From Clostridia bacterium (lineage in GTDB: Bacteria; Bacillota; Clostridia; TANB77; CAG-508): 64,000 nt of DNA. Positions 9,833 to 19,580 of this stretch are shown here, one piece after another. The notes beneath the pieces were generated by a model, which searched no databases, was not told the DNA's origin, and was given only the letters and a program-made list of their open reading frames with translations. Location: NCBI GenBank assembly GCA_017528085.1, contig JAFXPH010000015.1, positions 34,748 to 98,747 of the forward strand, written 5' to 3'. Numbering within the stretch: the first letter of the stretch is position 1; the number at the start of each line of letters is the position of its first letter. A program made the translations under genes and the position numbers.

Positions 9833-9861
9833 ATTTTATTATATTTAAGTATAGAATACAA
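9833..9861 (-). promoter_or_regulatory. Promoter of the ogg-addB-pgeF operon
   Basis: Minus strand: -35 TTGTAT, 17 bp, -10 TAAAAT (9838-9833). It directly follows the terminator of the preceding operon. Confidence 0.55.
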
Positions 9862-9862
9862 C

Positions 9863-9893
9863 AAAAAAAGAAAAGAGATTTTTCTCTTTTCTT
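9863..9893 (-). terminator. Terminator after the radical SAM gene
   Basis: On the minus strand, stem AAAGAAAAGAGA / TCTCTTTTCTTT, then a run of seven T. Confidence 0.8.
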
Positions 9894-9895
9894 TC

Positions 9896-10990
9896 CTATT
9901 TAATATTCTTTTTCTTTTTCTCTTCTATATTTTCATTATCATCTGCAAAATCTTTATATTCCTTAGAAACCCTAACATCTATTTTATCAACTACTTGTTT
10001 AATATCTTGTTTAATAACAACATTAATATCATATAAGTTTTCTAATTTTTCTATATTTTGTCTTTTATATCCCACAACATTATTAATGTTTTGTGGATTA
10101 ACTACTATTTCAATTTCTTTTGCTTTAACATTTGCTTTTTTAATTCTATCTAAAATAGTATCATAGTATATTGCAGACTCTACAAGTTGTCTAAATGTTT
10201 CGTGATATGGACCAGCTACTACTTCACTATTTTCATTCTTTGGATCTGAAATAGAGTCTGTATTTTGAAGACCAATTCTAATTACTTTTATTTTATGCTT
10301 ACTAAATAAATAAGAAAGTTCCTTACATCTTTCAACTGCCTGGTCTACAGTAAGTGGTTCATATTCACCTTTCTTATATTGTTCTTCTAGCTCTGTTCCT
10401 TTAATTACAAGTACTGGATAAATTCTTACTATTTTTGGTTTTAACTTAATTAAATCTTTTGCAGTTTTTAGTTCATCAAGTTCTGTACTTTCTGGAAGTC
10501 CAACCATCATTTGATGACCTAATGTAAATCCATACCATCTAATAAGTTTAGACGCTTTCTTTACATCTTCAAAAGTATGTCCTCTTTTTGATGCTTCCAA
10601 AATATAATTATTAGTAGATTGAACTCCAAGCTCTATTGTTTTTACTTTATACTTCTTAAGCCTCTTTAAAGTTCTCTTATCAATATAATCAGGTCTAGTT
10701 GAAATTCTTATTCCATCTATCTTTTTATCTTTAATGTATTCATTTGCTACTTCTAATAGTTTGTTTTGTTCTTCTACATCTATTCCTGTGAAGCTTCCTC
10801 CAAAGAAAGCCACTTCTTTGTATGCATCTTTATCTTTAAAACTACTTAAGTAATATTCAATTGTCTCTCTAACATCATTCTCAGTTACTTTTCTTTGCTC
10901 TCCACTTATCTTCCTTTGATTGCAAAAAGTACATTCATTAGGGCATCCTAAATGTGGAACAAATATTGGTATAATATATTGTTTCTTCAT
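9896..10990 (-). CDS. Radical SAM protein, Elp3-like
   Basis: 364 aa. The N-terminus has the 4Fe-4S triad Cys16-x3-Cys20-x2-Cys23 (GCPNECTFC), followed by AFFGGSFTG for SAM binding and a TIM-barrel-like body (RISTRPDYID, TIELGVQS). It resembles the radical SAM half of Elp3 (COG1243) but lacks the C-terminal acetyltransferase domain. Known: in many Clostridia this gene directly follows rnc, as here (11 bp gap); it is often annotated as an elongator-like or tRNA-modifying protein, but the reaction is not established. The lysine-rich C-terminus is a short tail. smc and ftsY, often next in this cluster, are absent. Confidence 0.82.
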   Translation of the reverse strand: MKKQYIIPIFVPHLGCPNECTFCNQRKISGEQRKVTENDVRETIEYYLSSFKDKDAYKEVAFFGGSFTGIDVEEQNKLLEVANEYIKDKKIDGIRISTRPDYIDKRTLKRLKKYKVKTIELGVQSTNNYILEASKRGHTFEDVKKASKLIRWYGFTLGHQMMVGLPESTELDELKTAKDLIKLKPKIVRIYPVLVIKGTELEEQYKKGEYEPLTVDQAVERCKELSYLFSKHKIKVIRIGLQNTDSISDPKNENSEVVAGPYHETFRQLVESAIYYDTILDRIKKANVKAKEIEIVVNPQNINNVVGYKRQNIEKLENLYDINVVIKQDIKQVVDKIDVRVSKEYKDFADDNENIEEKKKKNIK

Positions 10991-10999
10991 TTCTTACCT

Positions 11000-11677
11000 C
11001 TATTTTAAATTTTCTAATGCATGCATTGCAGCATCCATCTCAGCTTTCTTTTTACTACGTCCTTCTCCTATTGCGAGTTTTGAACCATTACAACTAATCT
11101 CAGCTGTAAATCTCTTGTCATGGTCTGGTCCCTCTTCTTTGATTATCTCGTACTTTATTTCAACTTCACCATTCTTTTGAAGTTTCTCCTGAAGTACTGT
11201 TTTGTAATCTTTAAGACCTATATTATTACTTGCATATTCAATTTCAGTTACGATATTAGCTAAAACAAATTTTTCAGCTTCCTCTACTCCTGAATCTAAG
11301 AATATAGCTGCAATAACAGCTTCAACACTATCTGCTAATATAGCTTTCTTATCACCGCTTGATGATAATTCACTTTTTCCTAAATACAAGAAATCACTAA
11401 AATTATGCTTTTTTGCTATTTTAAATAGGCTATTTTCACAAACAGCATAAGCTCTAACTTTAGTCATCTCTCCTTCTGTTAGTTTAGTATAGTTTTCAAA
11501 CAAGTACTTACTACTAATAAATTCTAAAATACTATCACCCAAGTATTCTAATCTTTCATTACTCTTGACTTTATTTTCATATGAGTAAGATGTATGAGTA
11601 AGAGCATTAATAAGTAAGTCTTTATTCTTAAAACTATATCCAATACTATTTTCTAGTATAGATAAATCTAAATTCAT
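11000..11677 (-). CDS. rnc: Ribonuclease III
   Basis: 225 aa, typical length. The signature NERLEYLGDSILEF (residues 40-53) carries the metal-binding Glu/Asp residues of the catalytic helix; a second acidic set lies at LADSVEAVIAAIF. A double-stranded RNA-binding domain covers about 155-224 (DYKTVLQEKLQ ... GRSKKKAEMDAA). Role: processing of rRNA precursors and structured mRNAs in the cytoplasm. Start fixed by AAAGGAGGAAAAT directly before ATG. Own promoter at 11705-11733; operon with the downstream radical SAM gene. Confidence 0.96.
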   Translation of the reverse strand: MNLDLSILENSIGYSFKNKDLLINALTHTSYSYENKVKSNERLEYLGDSILEFISSKYLFENYTKLTEGEMTKVRAYAVCENSLFKIAKKHNFSDFLYLGKSELSSSGDKKAILADSVEAVIAAIFLDSGVEEAEKFVLANIVTEIEYASNNIGLKDYKTVLQEKLQKNGEVEIKYEIIKEEGPDHDKRFTAEISCNGSKLAIGEGRSKKKAEMDAAMHALENLK

Positions 11678-11704
11678 ATTTTCCTCCTTTTTAACACTAC
11701 TGAT

Positions 11705-11733
11705 ATTTTATATACTTTTCCCAAAATTATCAA
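11705..11733 (-). promoter_or_regulatory. Promoter of rnc
   Basis: Minus strand: -35 TTGATA, 17 bp, -10 TAAAAT (11710-11705), about 28 bp before the start codon. It indicates that rnc is transcribed separately from acpP here. Confidence 0.6.
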
Positions 11734-11774
11734 GTTTTTAAATAAAATAACACATAAACGATATATTATTGCAT

Positions 11775-11810
11775 AAAAAAGAGAGAGGTAGATGCATACA
11801 TGCATCTACC
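11775..11810 (-). terminator. Terminator after the SH3-like gene
   Basis: Palindromic stem GGTAGATGCAT / ATGCATCTACC (11787-11810), followed on the minus strand by CTCTCTCTTTTTT. Confidence 0.8.
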
Positions 11811-11859
11811 CAGGATACTAGGAGAATTAATTAGTTAATTAATATTTTAAGAAAAAATT

Positions 11860-12648
11860 TTACGGTAATATATAACCAGTTATCCAGTGATTATAAGTGG
11901 TTGAATTTGCATTGTTATCTACAAAGCGTATCATTTTAAAATGCAATCCATTTACCAAACAATCTTGTGAGAGAATCACATAATCCTGCCCACTATATAA
12001 CCATGTATAGAACATAGGGTTTGGGTTAGGAATTTGATAAACTGGATAATTAGTATTAGCATTAGCTTCTTGTGGATTTAGAGTTGATCTCCAATATATT
12101 TTCAAATTGCCAACCTTAGTCATGTTTTGTGGAGAAATTGAGCTAGTACTAACATATCCTCGTTTCCTACCTTGACTGCTATTAACATTGTACTCAATAT
12201 AATAGCAAGTACCATCACTAGCTAATATAGCAACAATTTCACCATTACTAACTGAACCAATACTTGTAGATGTAGAATAAGTAGAATAAACTGTAGTATT
12301 ATAATTAACTACTCCTACTAATGTATCGTTTTCATCGACACAAACTTGATTCCACAATACATAACCAGTTTTAGGTCCACTAGTAGTGCTATATTGAATC
12401 TTATATACTGTCCCACCACTTGTATTATGAACAGACAGAACAGTCACACCTTCACTGGCATAAACATATTTTCCATTAAAGACAGTCCTTTCTGCATTGT
12501 CATATACCTGAGTAGTAGTATAAGCATATGCCCAACATCCAGCACCATAATCCTCTGTTGCATAAGCAGTTGTTGCAGGAATACAAAACGCTATAGTTGA
12601 AATAGTCAACAGTATTGCTATTAACCGACATTTAAAGTTTTTTAACAT
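11860..12648 (-). CDS. Secreted protein with SH3-like repeats
   Basis: 262 aa from ATG 12648, chosen because AAGGAGGAAATAAA precedes it; an upstream in-frame ATG lacks a comparable site. Residues 1-30 are a signal peptide, likely cut after AYA. The mature part holds two clear bacterial-SH3-like units (about 40-100 and 105-170), each ending in a GYV motif (KTGYVLWNQV, KRGYVSTSSI), and possibly a third, more distant one ending WITGYI. No enzymatic domain. Known: such domains bind cell-wall peptides or glycans. It is the third gene of an ECF sigma - membrane protein - SH3 cassette, so it may be the sensor ligand or an output of that system (inference). Confidence 0.65.
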   Translation of the reverse strand: MLKNFKCRLIAILLTISTIAFCIPATTAYATEDYGAGCWAYAYTTTQVYDNAERTVFNGKYVYASEGVTVLSVHNTSGGTVYKIQYSTTSGPKTGYVLWNQVCVDENDTLVGVVNYNTTVYSTYSTSTSIGSVSNGEIVAILASDGTCYYIEYNVNSSQGRKRGYVSTSSISPQNMTKVGNLKIYWRSTLNPQEANANTNYPVYQIPNPNPMFYTWLYSGQDYVILSQDCLVNGLHFKMIRFVDNNANSTTYNHWITGYILP

Positions 12649-12725
12649 TTTATTTCCTCCTTTTTTTCTCCTAATACCCTCATAAGTTTCCTTATGCTCC
12701 ATCTATATTAACAATAATGTTAATA

Positions 12726-13952
12726 TCAATTGTTAAAAACGCCATCATCCTTGCATTTTGCAAAAAATAATTTTTCGTACATATCATCAATTTCATATGA
12801 TCTTGTTAACAAATATGAAACAGTTCCTTTTTCAAAAACATCTTGAGATATAGATATAATAGTATCATAGCCTTTTATATAGCTACAAAATACAGCTTTA
12901 CCATCTGTACCATAATGCGTTTCATAAAAATTATATTTTCCTTTTAAATATATTACATCTATTACTACCATTTTGAATTTTTCTTCAAACAATGGATTAT
13001 CTGTTATAAGTAATTTACTATCATCTGCATCAAAATATTGAACATATCTAAATGCTGTATCTTCACCATTTTCAGATTTTTTTATAAATTCTTCTATTGA
13101 ATCTACATTATTATATTGAATGCCTTCATCTGTACAATACTCAACTAAACAATTTTCATCTAACGCTTTATTGTTTTTAATATAATTTAAATCTAATTGT
13201 GACATTGGAGTAAAACCATACTTTTCAATTGAATCAGTACCTGGTATGAATTCGAATTCAAATTTTTCAGCACATAAGTCTTTTGGCACTATAACATAAA
13301 AAGCATAATTACGATTTCCTGACTCCCTTTGTGTAGAATCTCCCAGCCTATCACTAAAAACAAATATTGTTTTATTATCCTTTTTAATAATATCTTCTAT
13401 TTGAACTCCATCAATATTTATAATGCCCCTGAATATTATTATGTTTGATTCTTTTAGTTCCTCTTCTGTCATTTGTGGTAAATTACTCCATAATCCTTGA
13501 TTTTCTCTTAGTTTTTCTATACTATCAATTACTCTGCAATAAATCCAAACTCCATTTACAAATGTAACCATATCGTTTTCTTCACTAAGCTTACCAACAT
13601 TGTCAATTTCTCCATTTGCAATATCAATATTCCTACTTAGTAAATTAACTCTATTCAATACATTCTTAATATTTTGTGTAGTATCTGCCTTAGCATGATT
13701 TTGCTGATATTTTTCATATATTTCAGCTGTTTTTATTGCTCCATAAGATAAAACTGTTACACTCATTATTATACTTACTAAAATTTTTATTACTCTATCT
13801 ATAATATTTAAATTAATAATTTTTATATTTTGACTTTTATAGTCTTTTCTAGGAATCTTTTGAAGTGTATTTACTACCACATCATTTAATAAAGTGGTAT
13901 TCTGGTAATATTTTTTTAAATCTTCTTTTAAAAGCATATCAAAATTATCCAT
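12726..13952 (-). CDS. Single-pass membrane protein, probable anti-sigma factor
   Basis: 408 aa, family not recognised. About 50 N-terminal residues (cytoplasmic), one transmembrane helix at about 52-75 (IKILVSIIMSVTVLSYG), then about 330 residues probably outside the membrane. The start lies one base after the stop of the ECF sigma gene, with AGGAGGTAAATT as binding site, so the two are translationally coupled. Known: ECF factors are usually encoded with a membrane-spanning anti-sigma partner having this topology. There is no HxxxCxxC zinc anti-sigma motif, so the assignment rests on position and topology only. The SH3 gene follows within 80 bp. Confidence 0.6.
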   Translation of the reverse strand: MDNFDMLLKEDLKKYYQNTTLLNDVVVNTLQKIPRKDYKSQNIKIINLNIIDRVIKILVSIIMSVTVLSYGAIKTAEIYEKYQQNHAKADTTQNIKNVLNRVNLLSRNIDIANGEIDNVGKLSEENDMVTFVNGVWIYCRVIDSIEKLRENQGLWSNLPQMTEEELKESNIIIFRGIINIDGVQIEDIIKKDNKTIFVFSDRLGDSTQRESGNRNYAFYVIVPKDLCAEKFEFEFIPGTDSIEKYGFTPMSQLDLNYIKNNKALDENCLVEYCTDEGIQYNNVDSIEEFIKKSENGEDTAFRYVQYFDADDSKLLITDNPLFEEKFKMVVIDVIYLKGKYNFYETHYGTDGKAVFCSYIKGYDTIISISQDVFEKGTVSYLLTRSYEIDDMYEKLFFAKCKDDGVFNN

Positions 13953-13953
13953 T

Positions 13954-14499
13954 TTAATTTACCTCCTGTTCCTTATAAAATTCTTTAATTTTTTCTTTTG
14001 CTCTCATTATTTTACTTCTAACTGTGTTTTCTTTTATTCCTGTTAATTTTTCTATTTCTTTAGCAGAATATCCCTCACTATAGTAAAACATTAAAAGCAT
14101 ACGATCATCTTTGTCGATTTTACTTAGTGCTTCCTCTAATATTAATTTGTTTATAAGACTATCGTTAAATTCTTTTTTTTCTTTACTGTCTTTATCAATT
14201 ATTTCTTCATTAAATTCCTCTATGTTTTTACTTCTTTTTTTTGCTATATCATTACATGCATTAATTACTATTATTGTCATCCAATTATAAAACTTATTGA
14301 CATTCCTTAACTTACAAATATTTTCATACATAGATATTATAGATTCTTGAACAGCATCTAATGTATCTTCTTCGTTCAATAACCTACTTTTAGCAATTTT
14401 ATAAATATCCATCTTTATAATATCAATAAGTTGGTCAAAAGCTTCATCATTACCAATTCTAGCTTTATTGATATATTTTTTTATCTGTCTTTTTGCCAT
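13954..14499 (-). CDS. ECF-type RNA polymerase sigma factor
   Basis: 181 aa. Sigma region 2 covers about 15-90 (DTLDAVQESIISMYENICKL, then KFYNWMTIIVINACND). Region 4 covers about 115-175, with the HTH at YSAKEIEKLTGIKENTVRSK. No region 1 or 3, as in ECF factors. Known role: directs polymerase to a small, usually envelope-stress regulon and often its own operon. Upstream (14511-14524) is a perfect palindrome touching the ribosome binding site. The operon is bounded by terminators after acpP and after the SH3 gene. Confidence 0.88.
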   Translation of the reverse strand: MAKRQIKKYINKARIGNDEAFDQLIDIIKMDIYKIAKSRLLNEEDTLDAVQESIISMYENICKLRNVNKFYNWMTIIVINACNDIAKKRSKNIEEFNEEIIDKDSKEKKEFNDSLINKLILEEALSKIDKDDRMLLMFYYSEGYSAKEIEKLTGIKENTVRSKIMRAKEKIKEFYKEQEVN

Positions 14500-14510
14500 T
14501 CATATCCTCC

Positions 14511-14524
14511 TATTAGTACTAATA
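14511..14524. promoter_or_regulatory. Perfect palindrome before the ECF sigma gene
   Basis: TATTAGTACTAATA is its own reverse complement and directly precedes GGAGGATATGAATG of the sigma gene. Possible operator or leader structure; no regulator is assigned. Confidence 0.4.
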
Positions 14525-14609
14525 TTAATTTAAAAGAATTCCTTTTCTATAATATAAGACTATTTTTATTAAATAATCATTGCATAAAAAATAAATATTT
14601 TTAAGGCAT

Positions 14610-14631
14610 AAAAAAAAGGCCTAAGGCCTTT
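14610..14631 (-). terminator. Terminator after acpP
   Basis: Minus-strand stem AAAGGCC / GGCCTTT with a 3-base loop, then eight T in a row, 16 bp after the acpP stop. Confidence 0.85.
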
Positions 14632-14646
14632 AATTTATATTTATTA

Positions 14647-14886
14647 TTATACATTGTCTCTAATATATTCAACTACATCTCCTACAGTAACTACCTTTTC
14701 AGTATCTGAATCAGGAATTTCTATATCAAATGCTTCTTCTAAAGCCATAACTAATTCAACTATATCAAGTGAATCAGCTCCTAGATCATCAATAAATGAT
14801 GCCTCCATAGTAACTGTAGCTTCAGTAACGCCTAATTGTTCAACTATAACTGCTTTAACTTTCTCAAAAACTTCTTCAGTATTCAT
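14647..14886 (-). CDS. acpP: Acyl carrier protein
   Basis: 79 aa, acidic. The phosphopantetheine site is Ser39 in [12 protein letters not shown]. Role: carries acyl chains as thioesters in fatty-acid synthesis. It follows plsX by 71 bp, the common Firmicutes order, which links acyl-chain supply to phospholipid synthesis. Strong site AAGGAGGAGG before the ATG. It would normally be followed closely by rnc; here a terminator and the three-gene sigma cassette intervene. Confidence 0.97.
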   Translation of the reverse strand: MNTEEVFEKVKAVIVEQLGVTEATVTMEASFIDDLGADSLDIVELVMALEEAFDIEIPDSDTEKVVTVGDVVEYIRDNV

Positions 14887-14957
14887 ATTTTGCCTCCTCC
14901 TTTTTTAGTAACTCTTATAGATTAGTTTTACATTATACATATAAAAATGTCAAGTAA

Positions 14958-15986
14958 TTAATCTTTTATTTTTTCAAATTCATTTGTAATTTCTTCAACT
15001 GCATGACTTTCAACGAATCTCTCTGCTTGTTTGATTGTAAAATAGAATAAGTATTCATCGCTACTTCCATGAGCTTTAACAACTGGTTTCTTTACTCCTA
15101 AGAATAATGCTCCACCATATTCTTTATAACTCATCTTCTTAGCTAATCTCTTTAATGCTGGAAGTGATGGAACTGCAGCTATCTTTGTAATAAGATTCTT
15201 TTTAAATTCTTCTTTTAAGCAAGTCTTAACCCATTTTCCAACACCCTCAGTAGTCTTTAGAAAAACATTTCCTGTAAATCCATCAGTTATAATTGCATCT
15301 ACAACTTCACCTGTAAAGCAATCTCTTCCCTCAACATTACCAACAAAGTTAATGCCAAGTTCTGGAGCTTTTTCTTTTATTAATTCATAAGACTCTTTTA
15401 CAAGTTCATTTCCTTTTGTCTCTTCTGTTCCTATATTTAATAAACCAATTCTTGGGTTTTCAACTTTCATTGTATTCTTTAGGTAAATGCTAGACATTTG
15501 AGCAAATTGTAGTAAATTAAGTGATCTACAATTTGTATTTGCTCCAGCATCCATTAAAAGTAAATATCCATTATGTGCTGGAAGTATTGGAGCAATAGCT
15601 GGTCTATCAACCCCTCTTATTCTACCTACTAATAATGTTGCTCCTGTAAGCAATGCTCCAGAATTACCTGCAGAGATAAATACATCTCCTTCGCCATTTT
15701 TTAGCATATTGAAACCAACAACCATTGAAGAATCTTTCTTTTGTCTGATTGCAACAGTTGGTTGATCTTCCATTTCTATTTCTTCAGTTGCATTATGAAT
15801 AGAGAGTTTTGATGATATATCTTCTATTTTATCTTTTCCATAAAACTCTTTTATTTTCTTATTAATTATTTCTTCGTTTCCAATTAGTACTATATTTGAG
15901 TCTATTTCACTAGCAGCTCTTACAGCACCTTTAATTGTTGCATCAGGTGCATTATCGCCACCCATAGCGTCTAATAATATTATCAC
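14958..15986 (-). CDS. plsX: Phosphate acyltransferase PlsX
   Basis: 342 aa. Starts with ILLDAMGGDNAPDATIKGA and contains MEDQPTVAIRQKKDSSM, SAGNSGALL and DGFTGNVFLK, all PlsX hallmarks. Function: makes acyl-phosphate from acyl-ACP for PlsY in phospholipid synthesis, on the inner face of the membrane. The start is GTG (15986), supported by AGGAGGG upstream; no in-frame ATG lies nearer. A promoter is at 16021-16049, and the tuf terminator is just before it. fapR and rpmF, frequent neighbours, are absent. Confidence 0.96.
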   Translation of the reverse strand: MIILLDAMGGDNAPDATIKGAVRAASEIDSNIVLIGNEEIINKKIKEFYGKDKIEDISSKLSIHNATEEIEMEDQPTVAIRQKKDSSMVVGFNMLKNGEGDVFISAGNSGALLTGATLLVGRIRGVDRPAIAPILPAHNGYLLLMDAGANTNCRSLNLLQFAQMSSIYLKNTMKVENPRIGLLNIGTEETKGNELVKESYELIKEKAPELGINFVGNVEGRDCFTGEVVDAIITDGFTGNVFLKTTEGVGKWVKTCLKEEFKKNLITKIAAVPSLPALKRLAKKMSYKEYGGALFLGVKKPVVKAHGSSDEYLFYFTIKQAERFVESHAVEEITNEFEKIKD

Positions 15987-16020
15987 TAATTATCCCTCCT
16001 AGTTTATATTGTACATATCT

Positions 16021-16049
16021 ATTTTAATGTCATTTGCCTAAAAAATCAA
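16021..16049 (-). promoter_or_regulatory. Promoter of plsX-acpP
   Basis: Minus strand: -35 TTGATT, 17 bp, -10 TAAAAT (16026-16021). Confidence 0.6.
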
Positions 16050-16073
16050 TATGTTTTTTTATCTATCATTAAG

Positions 16074-16108
16074 ATAAAAAAAAGACCTTGGATAAATCCA
16101 AAGTCTTT
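16074..16108 (-). terminator. Terminator of the str operon after tuf
   Basis: Minus-strand stem AAAGACTTTGGA / TCCAAGGTCTTT (one G-U pair) with a short loop, then a T-run. Confidence 0.85.
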
Positions 16109-16127
16109 AAAATATAATTTTTTTAAA

Positions 16128-17330
16128 TTATTCAATGATTTCAGCTACAACACCTGAACCAACTGTTCTACCACCTTCACGAATAGCGAATCTTAATCCT
16201 GCTTCGATAGCGATAGGAGTGATTAATTCAACTGTCATATGAACGTTATCACCTGGCATAACCATTTCAACACCTGCTGGTAAATCAATAACACCTGTAA
16301 CGTCAGTTGTTCTGAAATAGAATTGTGGTCTATAACCATTGAAGAATGGAGTATGTCTTCCACCTTCTTCTTTAGTTAATACATAAACCTCAGATGTGAA
16401 TTTTGTATGTGGATGAATTGTTCCTGGTTTTGCAACAACTTGTCCTCTTTCGATATCTGATCTTTGAATACCTCTTAAAAGTAATCCAATGTTGTCACCA
16501 GCTTCAGCTTGGTCTAATAACTTTCTGAACATTTCAACACCAGTTACAACTGTTTTCATTTTTTCTTGTTTTAATCCTACGATTTCAACTTCGTCAGATA
16601 GTTTTACAACACCTCTTTCTACTCTACCTGTAGCAACTGTTCCTCTACCTGTGATAGTGAATACGTCTTCTACTGGCATTAAGAATGGTAAGTCTGTTGG
16701 TCTATCTGGAGTTGGGATATAAGAATCAACTGCATCCATTAATTCTTTCATTGGAGCATAAACTGGATCGTTAGGATCTGTAGATGTTGACTCTAATACT
16801 TTTAAAGATGAACCTTTAATGATTGGAATTTCGTCACCTGGGAAATCATAGCTTGATAATAAGTCTCTAACTTCCATTTCAACTAATTCTAATAATTCTG
16901 GATCATCAACCATATCGCATTTATTTAAGTAAACAACGATATATTGTACACCTACTTGTCTAGCAAGTAAGATGTGCTCTCTTGTTTGTGGCATTGGACC
17001 ATCAGCTGCAGATACAACTAATATAGCACCATCCATTTGAGCAGCACCTGTAATCATGTTTTTAACATAGTCAGCGTGACCTGGACAGTCAACGTGAGCA
17101 TAGTGTCTATTTGCTGTTTCATATTCAACGTGAGCTGTATTAATTGTGATTCCTCTTGCTTTCTCTTCTGGAGCACCGTCGATTTGATCATATGCTTCAT
17201 ATTGAGCTTGTCCTAATAATGATAAATATTTTGTAATAGCAGCTGTTGTTGTTGTTTTACCATGGTCAACGTGGCCGATTGTACCAATGTTAACGTGTGG
17301 TTTTGTTCTTTCAAATTTAGCTTTTGCCAT
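16128..17330 (-). CDS. tuf: Translation elongation factor Tu
   Basis: 400 aa. P-loop GHVDHGKT (19-26), switch motif [18 protein letters not shown] (G3), NKCD (G4), then the two beta-barrel domains ending VGSGVVAEI. Delivers aminoacyl-tRNA to the ribosome. Last gene of rpsL-rpsG-fusA-tuf; the 141-bp gap from fusA contains a likely extra promoter (17408-17436), fitting its high demand. Strong AAAGGAGGATTTT before the ATG. Confidence 0.98.
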   Translation of the reverse strand: MAKAKFERTKPHVNIGTIGHVDHGKTTTTAAITKYLSLLGQAQYEAYDQIDGAPEEKARGITINTAHVEYETANRHYAHVDCPGHADYVKNMITGAAQMDGAILVVSAADGPMPQTREHILLARQVGVQYIVVYLNKCDMVDDPELLELVEMEVRDLLSSYDFPGDEIPIIKGSSLKVLESTSTDPNDPVYAPMKELMDAVDSYIPTPDRPTDLPFLMPVEDVFTITGRGTVATGRVERGVVKLSDEVEIVGLKQEKMKTVVTGVEMFRKLLDQAEAGDNIGLLLRGIQRSDIERGQVVAKPGTIHPHTKFTSEVYVLTKEEGGRHTPFFNGYRPQFYFRTTDVTGVIDLPAGVEMVMPGDNVHMTVELITPIAIEAGLRFAIREGGRTVGSGVVAEIIE

Positions 17331-17407
17331 TTTAAAATCCTCCTTTAAATTTGAGATCTTATCTCTATAATTATTATAAAATTTAAAAACTATTTAATTA
17401 TGTTTGT

Positions 17408-17436
17408 ATTTTATACTATATAAATATAAAATGCAA
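17408..17436 (-). promoter_or_regulatory. Internal promoter before tuf
   Basis: Minus strand: -35 TTGCAT, 17 bp, -10 TAAAAT (17413-17408), in the fusA-tuf gap. Confidence 0.55.
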
Positions 17437-17471
17437 GTGATTTATAATCAATTTTCCTTACGGAATTAAGA

Positions 17472-19553
17472 CTATTCTTCTTTCTTTACTCTTGATGAAA
17501 CGATTGCATCAAGAATTGATTTTGGAACTTCTTCATAGTGAGAAGGTTCCATAGAATATGTTCCTCTACCTTGAGTTTTTGAACGTAAGTCTGTAGCATA
17601 TCCGAACATTTCTGATAATGGAATAAATGCTCTAATTTCTTCCATACCATCAACTGCTTCCATACCTTCCATCTTTCCTCTTCTAGAGTTAACATCACCA
17701 ATTACATCACCCATATATTCTTCAGGTACTGTAATTTCAACTTTCATGATTGGTTCTAATATAACTGAACCACCTTGTTTACAACCTTCTTTGAAAGCCA
17801 TAGATCCAGCAATGTGGAATGCAGCTTCTGAAGAGTCAACTTCGTGGTAAGAACCATCAACTAATGTTGCTTTGAAGTCGATAACTGGATATCCAGCAAG
17901 GATACCTGCTTCAGCAGCTTCTCTAATACCTTCTTCAACTGGTTTAACGTATTCTTTTGGAACAACACCACCAACGATCTTGCTCTCAAATTCAATACCT
18001 TTACCTGGCTCTAATGGTTCCATTTCTAGCCAAACATGACCATATTGTCCTCTACCACCTGATTGACGAATGAATTTACCTTCAACTCTAACAGCTTTTC
18101 TGATTGTTTCTTTGTATGCAACTTGTGGTTTACCAACGCTACATTCAACTTTAAACTCTCTCTTTAATCTGTCTACGATAATGTCTAAGTGTAACTCACC
18201 CATACCAGCGATAATAGTTTGACCTGTTTCATGGTTTGTATATGTCTTGAATGTTGGATCTTCTTCAGCTAGTTTTGCTAATGCAATTGACATTTTCTCT
18301 TGGTTTGCTTTATCCTTTGGTTCAATTGCGATATCAATAACTGGCTCTGGGAATTCCATTGATTCAAGAACGATTGGATGATCTGGATCACAAAGAGTAT
18401 TACCTGTTGTAACATCTTTTAATCCAACTGCAGCTGCAATATCACCAGCATATACTGTATCAATATCTTGTCTATGATTTGAGTGCATTAATAATATTCT
18501 ACCAATTCTTTCTCTTTTATCTTTGCTTGAATTTAAAACTGTAGTTCCAGAATCTAATTTACCAGAATATACTCTAAAGAAGCATAATTTTCCAACAAAT
18601 GGATCTGTTGCAATTTTAAATGCAAGTGCTGCAAAAGGTTCTGAATCAGATGGTTTTCTGCTTGCATCTTCACCATCTATAGTTTTTCCTTTTGTTTCAC
18701 CAATATCTAGTGGACAAGGCATATAATCAACGATAGCGTCTAATAATTCTTGTACACCTTTGTTTTTATATGAAGAACCACAAGTAACAACTACTACTTT
18801 ATTTTCTAGTGTTCCTTTTCTTAGTCCTAATTTGATTTCATCAGCTGTTAATTCTTCTCCTTCAAGATATTTCATCATTAATTCTTCATCTTCTTCAGCA
18901 GCAGCTTCAATCATAGTTGTTCTCCACTTTTCTGCTTCAGCTTTCATATCATCAGGAATATCAGTTTCTTCAATATCTACTCCTAAATCATCTTTATGAA
19001 TAAATGCTCTCATCTTGATTAAATCAACGATACCTTTGAAGTTATCTTCAGCACCAATTGGTAATTGGATTGGAATAGCATTTGCTTTCAATCTATTTTT
19101 TAATTGCTCTACGCAAAGCATAAAGTTTGCTCCAGTGATATCCATTTTATTAACGTATACCATTCTTGGAACATGATATTTATCAGCTTGTCTCCAAACT
19201 GTTTCTGTTTGTGGTTGAACTCCACCTTTAGCAGCTAATACTGTAACTGAACCATCTAGAACTTTTAAAGATCTTTGTACTTCTACTGTAAAATCAACGT
19301 GGCCTGGAGTATCGATAATATTGATTCTATTACCCTTCCAGAAACAAGTTGTAGCAGCAGATGTAATAGTGATACCTCTTTCTTGCTCTTGAGCCATCCA
19401 GTCCATTGTAGCAGCGCCTTCATGAACTTCACCTATTTTATGAGTTTTACCTGTATAGAATAGAATTCTCTCAGTAGTTGTTGTTTTACCAGCATCTATA
19501 TGAGCCATAATTCCTATGTTTCTATATTTCTCTAATGGGTATTCTCTAGCCAT
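17472..19553 (-). CDS. fusA: Translation elongation factor G
   Basis: 693 aa, full length. GTPase motifs AHIDAGKT (P-loop), [11 protein letters not shown] (switch I), DTPGHVDF (G3) and NKMD (G4), followed by domains II-V ending in the [12 protein letters not shown] region. Catalyses ribosomal translocation and, with RRF, recycling. In the str operon between rpsG (27-bp gap) and tuf. Confidence 0.98.
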   Translation of the reverse strand: MAREYPLEKYRNIGIMAHIDAGKTTTTERILFYTGKTHKIGEVHEGAATMDWMAQEQERGITITSAATTCFWKGNRINIIDTPGHVDFTVEVQRSLKVLDGSVTVLAAKGGVQPQTETVWRQADKYHVPRMVYVNKMDITGANFMLCVEQLKNRLKANAIPIQLPIGAEDNFKGIVDLIKMRAFIHKDDLGVDIEETDIPDDMKAEAEKWRTTMIEAAAEEDEELMMKYLEGEELTADEIKLGLRKGTLENKVVVVTCGSSYKNKGVQELLDAIVDYMPCPLDIGETKGKTIDGEDASRKPSDSEPFAALAFKIATDPFVGKLCFFRVYSGKLDSGTTVLNSSKDKRERIGRILLMHSNHRQDIDTVYAGDIAAAVGLKDVTTGNTLCDPDHPIVLESMEFPEPVIDIAIEPKDKANQEKMSIALAKLAEEDPTFKTYTNHETGQTIIAGMGELHLDIIVDRLKREFKVECSVGKPQVAYKETIRKAVRVEGKFIRQSGGRGQYGHVWLEMEPLEPGKGIEFESKIVGGVVPKEYVKPVEEGIREAAEAGILAGYPVIDFKATLVDGSYHEVDSSEAAFHIAGSMAFKEGCKQGGSVILEPIMKVEITVPEEYMGDVIGDVNSRRGKMEGMEAVDGMEEIRAFIPLSEMFGYATDLRSKTQGRGTYSMEPSHYEEVPKSILDAIVSSRVKKEE

Positions 19554-19580
19554 AATAAGTTTTTTCCCCTTTCAATAATT

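Noticed and set aside
2371..11706. The 16-mer TTAACACTACTGATAT occurs at 2371-2386 and at 11691-11706, before two genes.
   Set aside because: In AT-rich DNA of this length one such match is not surprising; the orientation relative to the two genes differs, and the rnc copy simply overlaps its -10 box.
12649..12702. Upstream in-frame start for the SH3-like protein (18 more residues).
   Set aside because: It would destroy the signal peptide layout, and the perfect AGGAGG site serves the later ATG.
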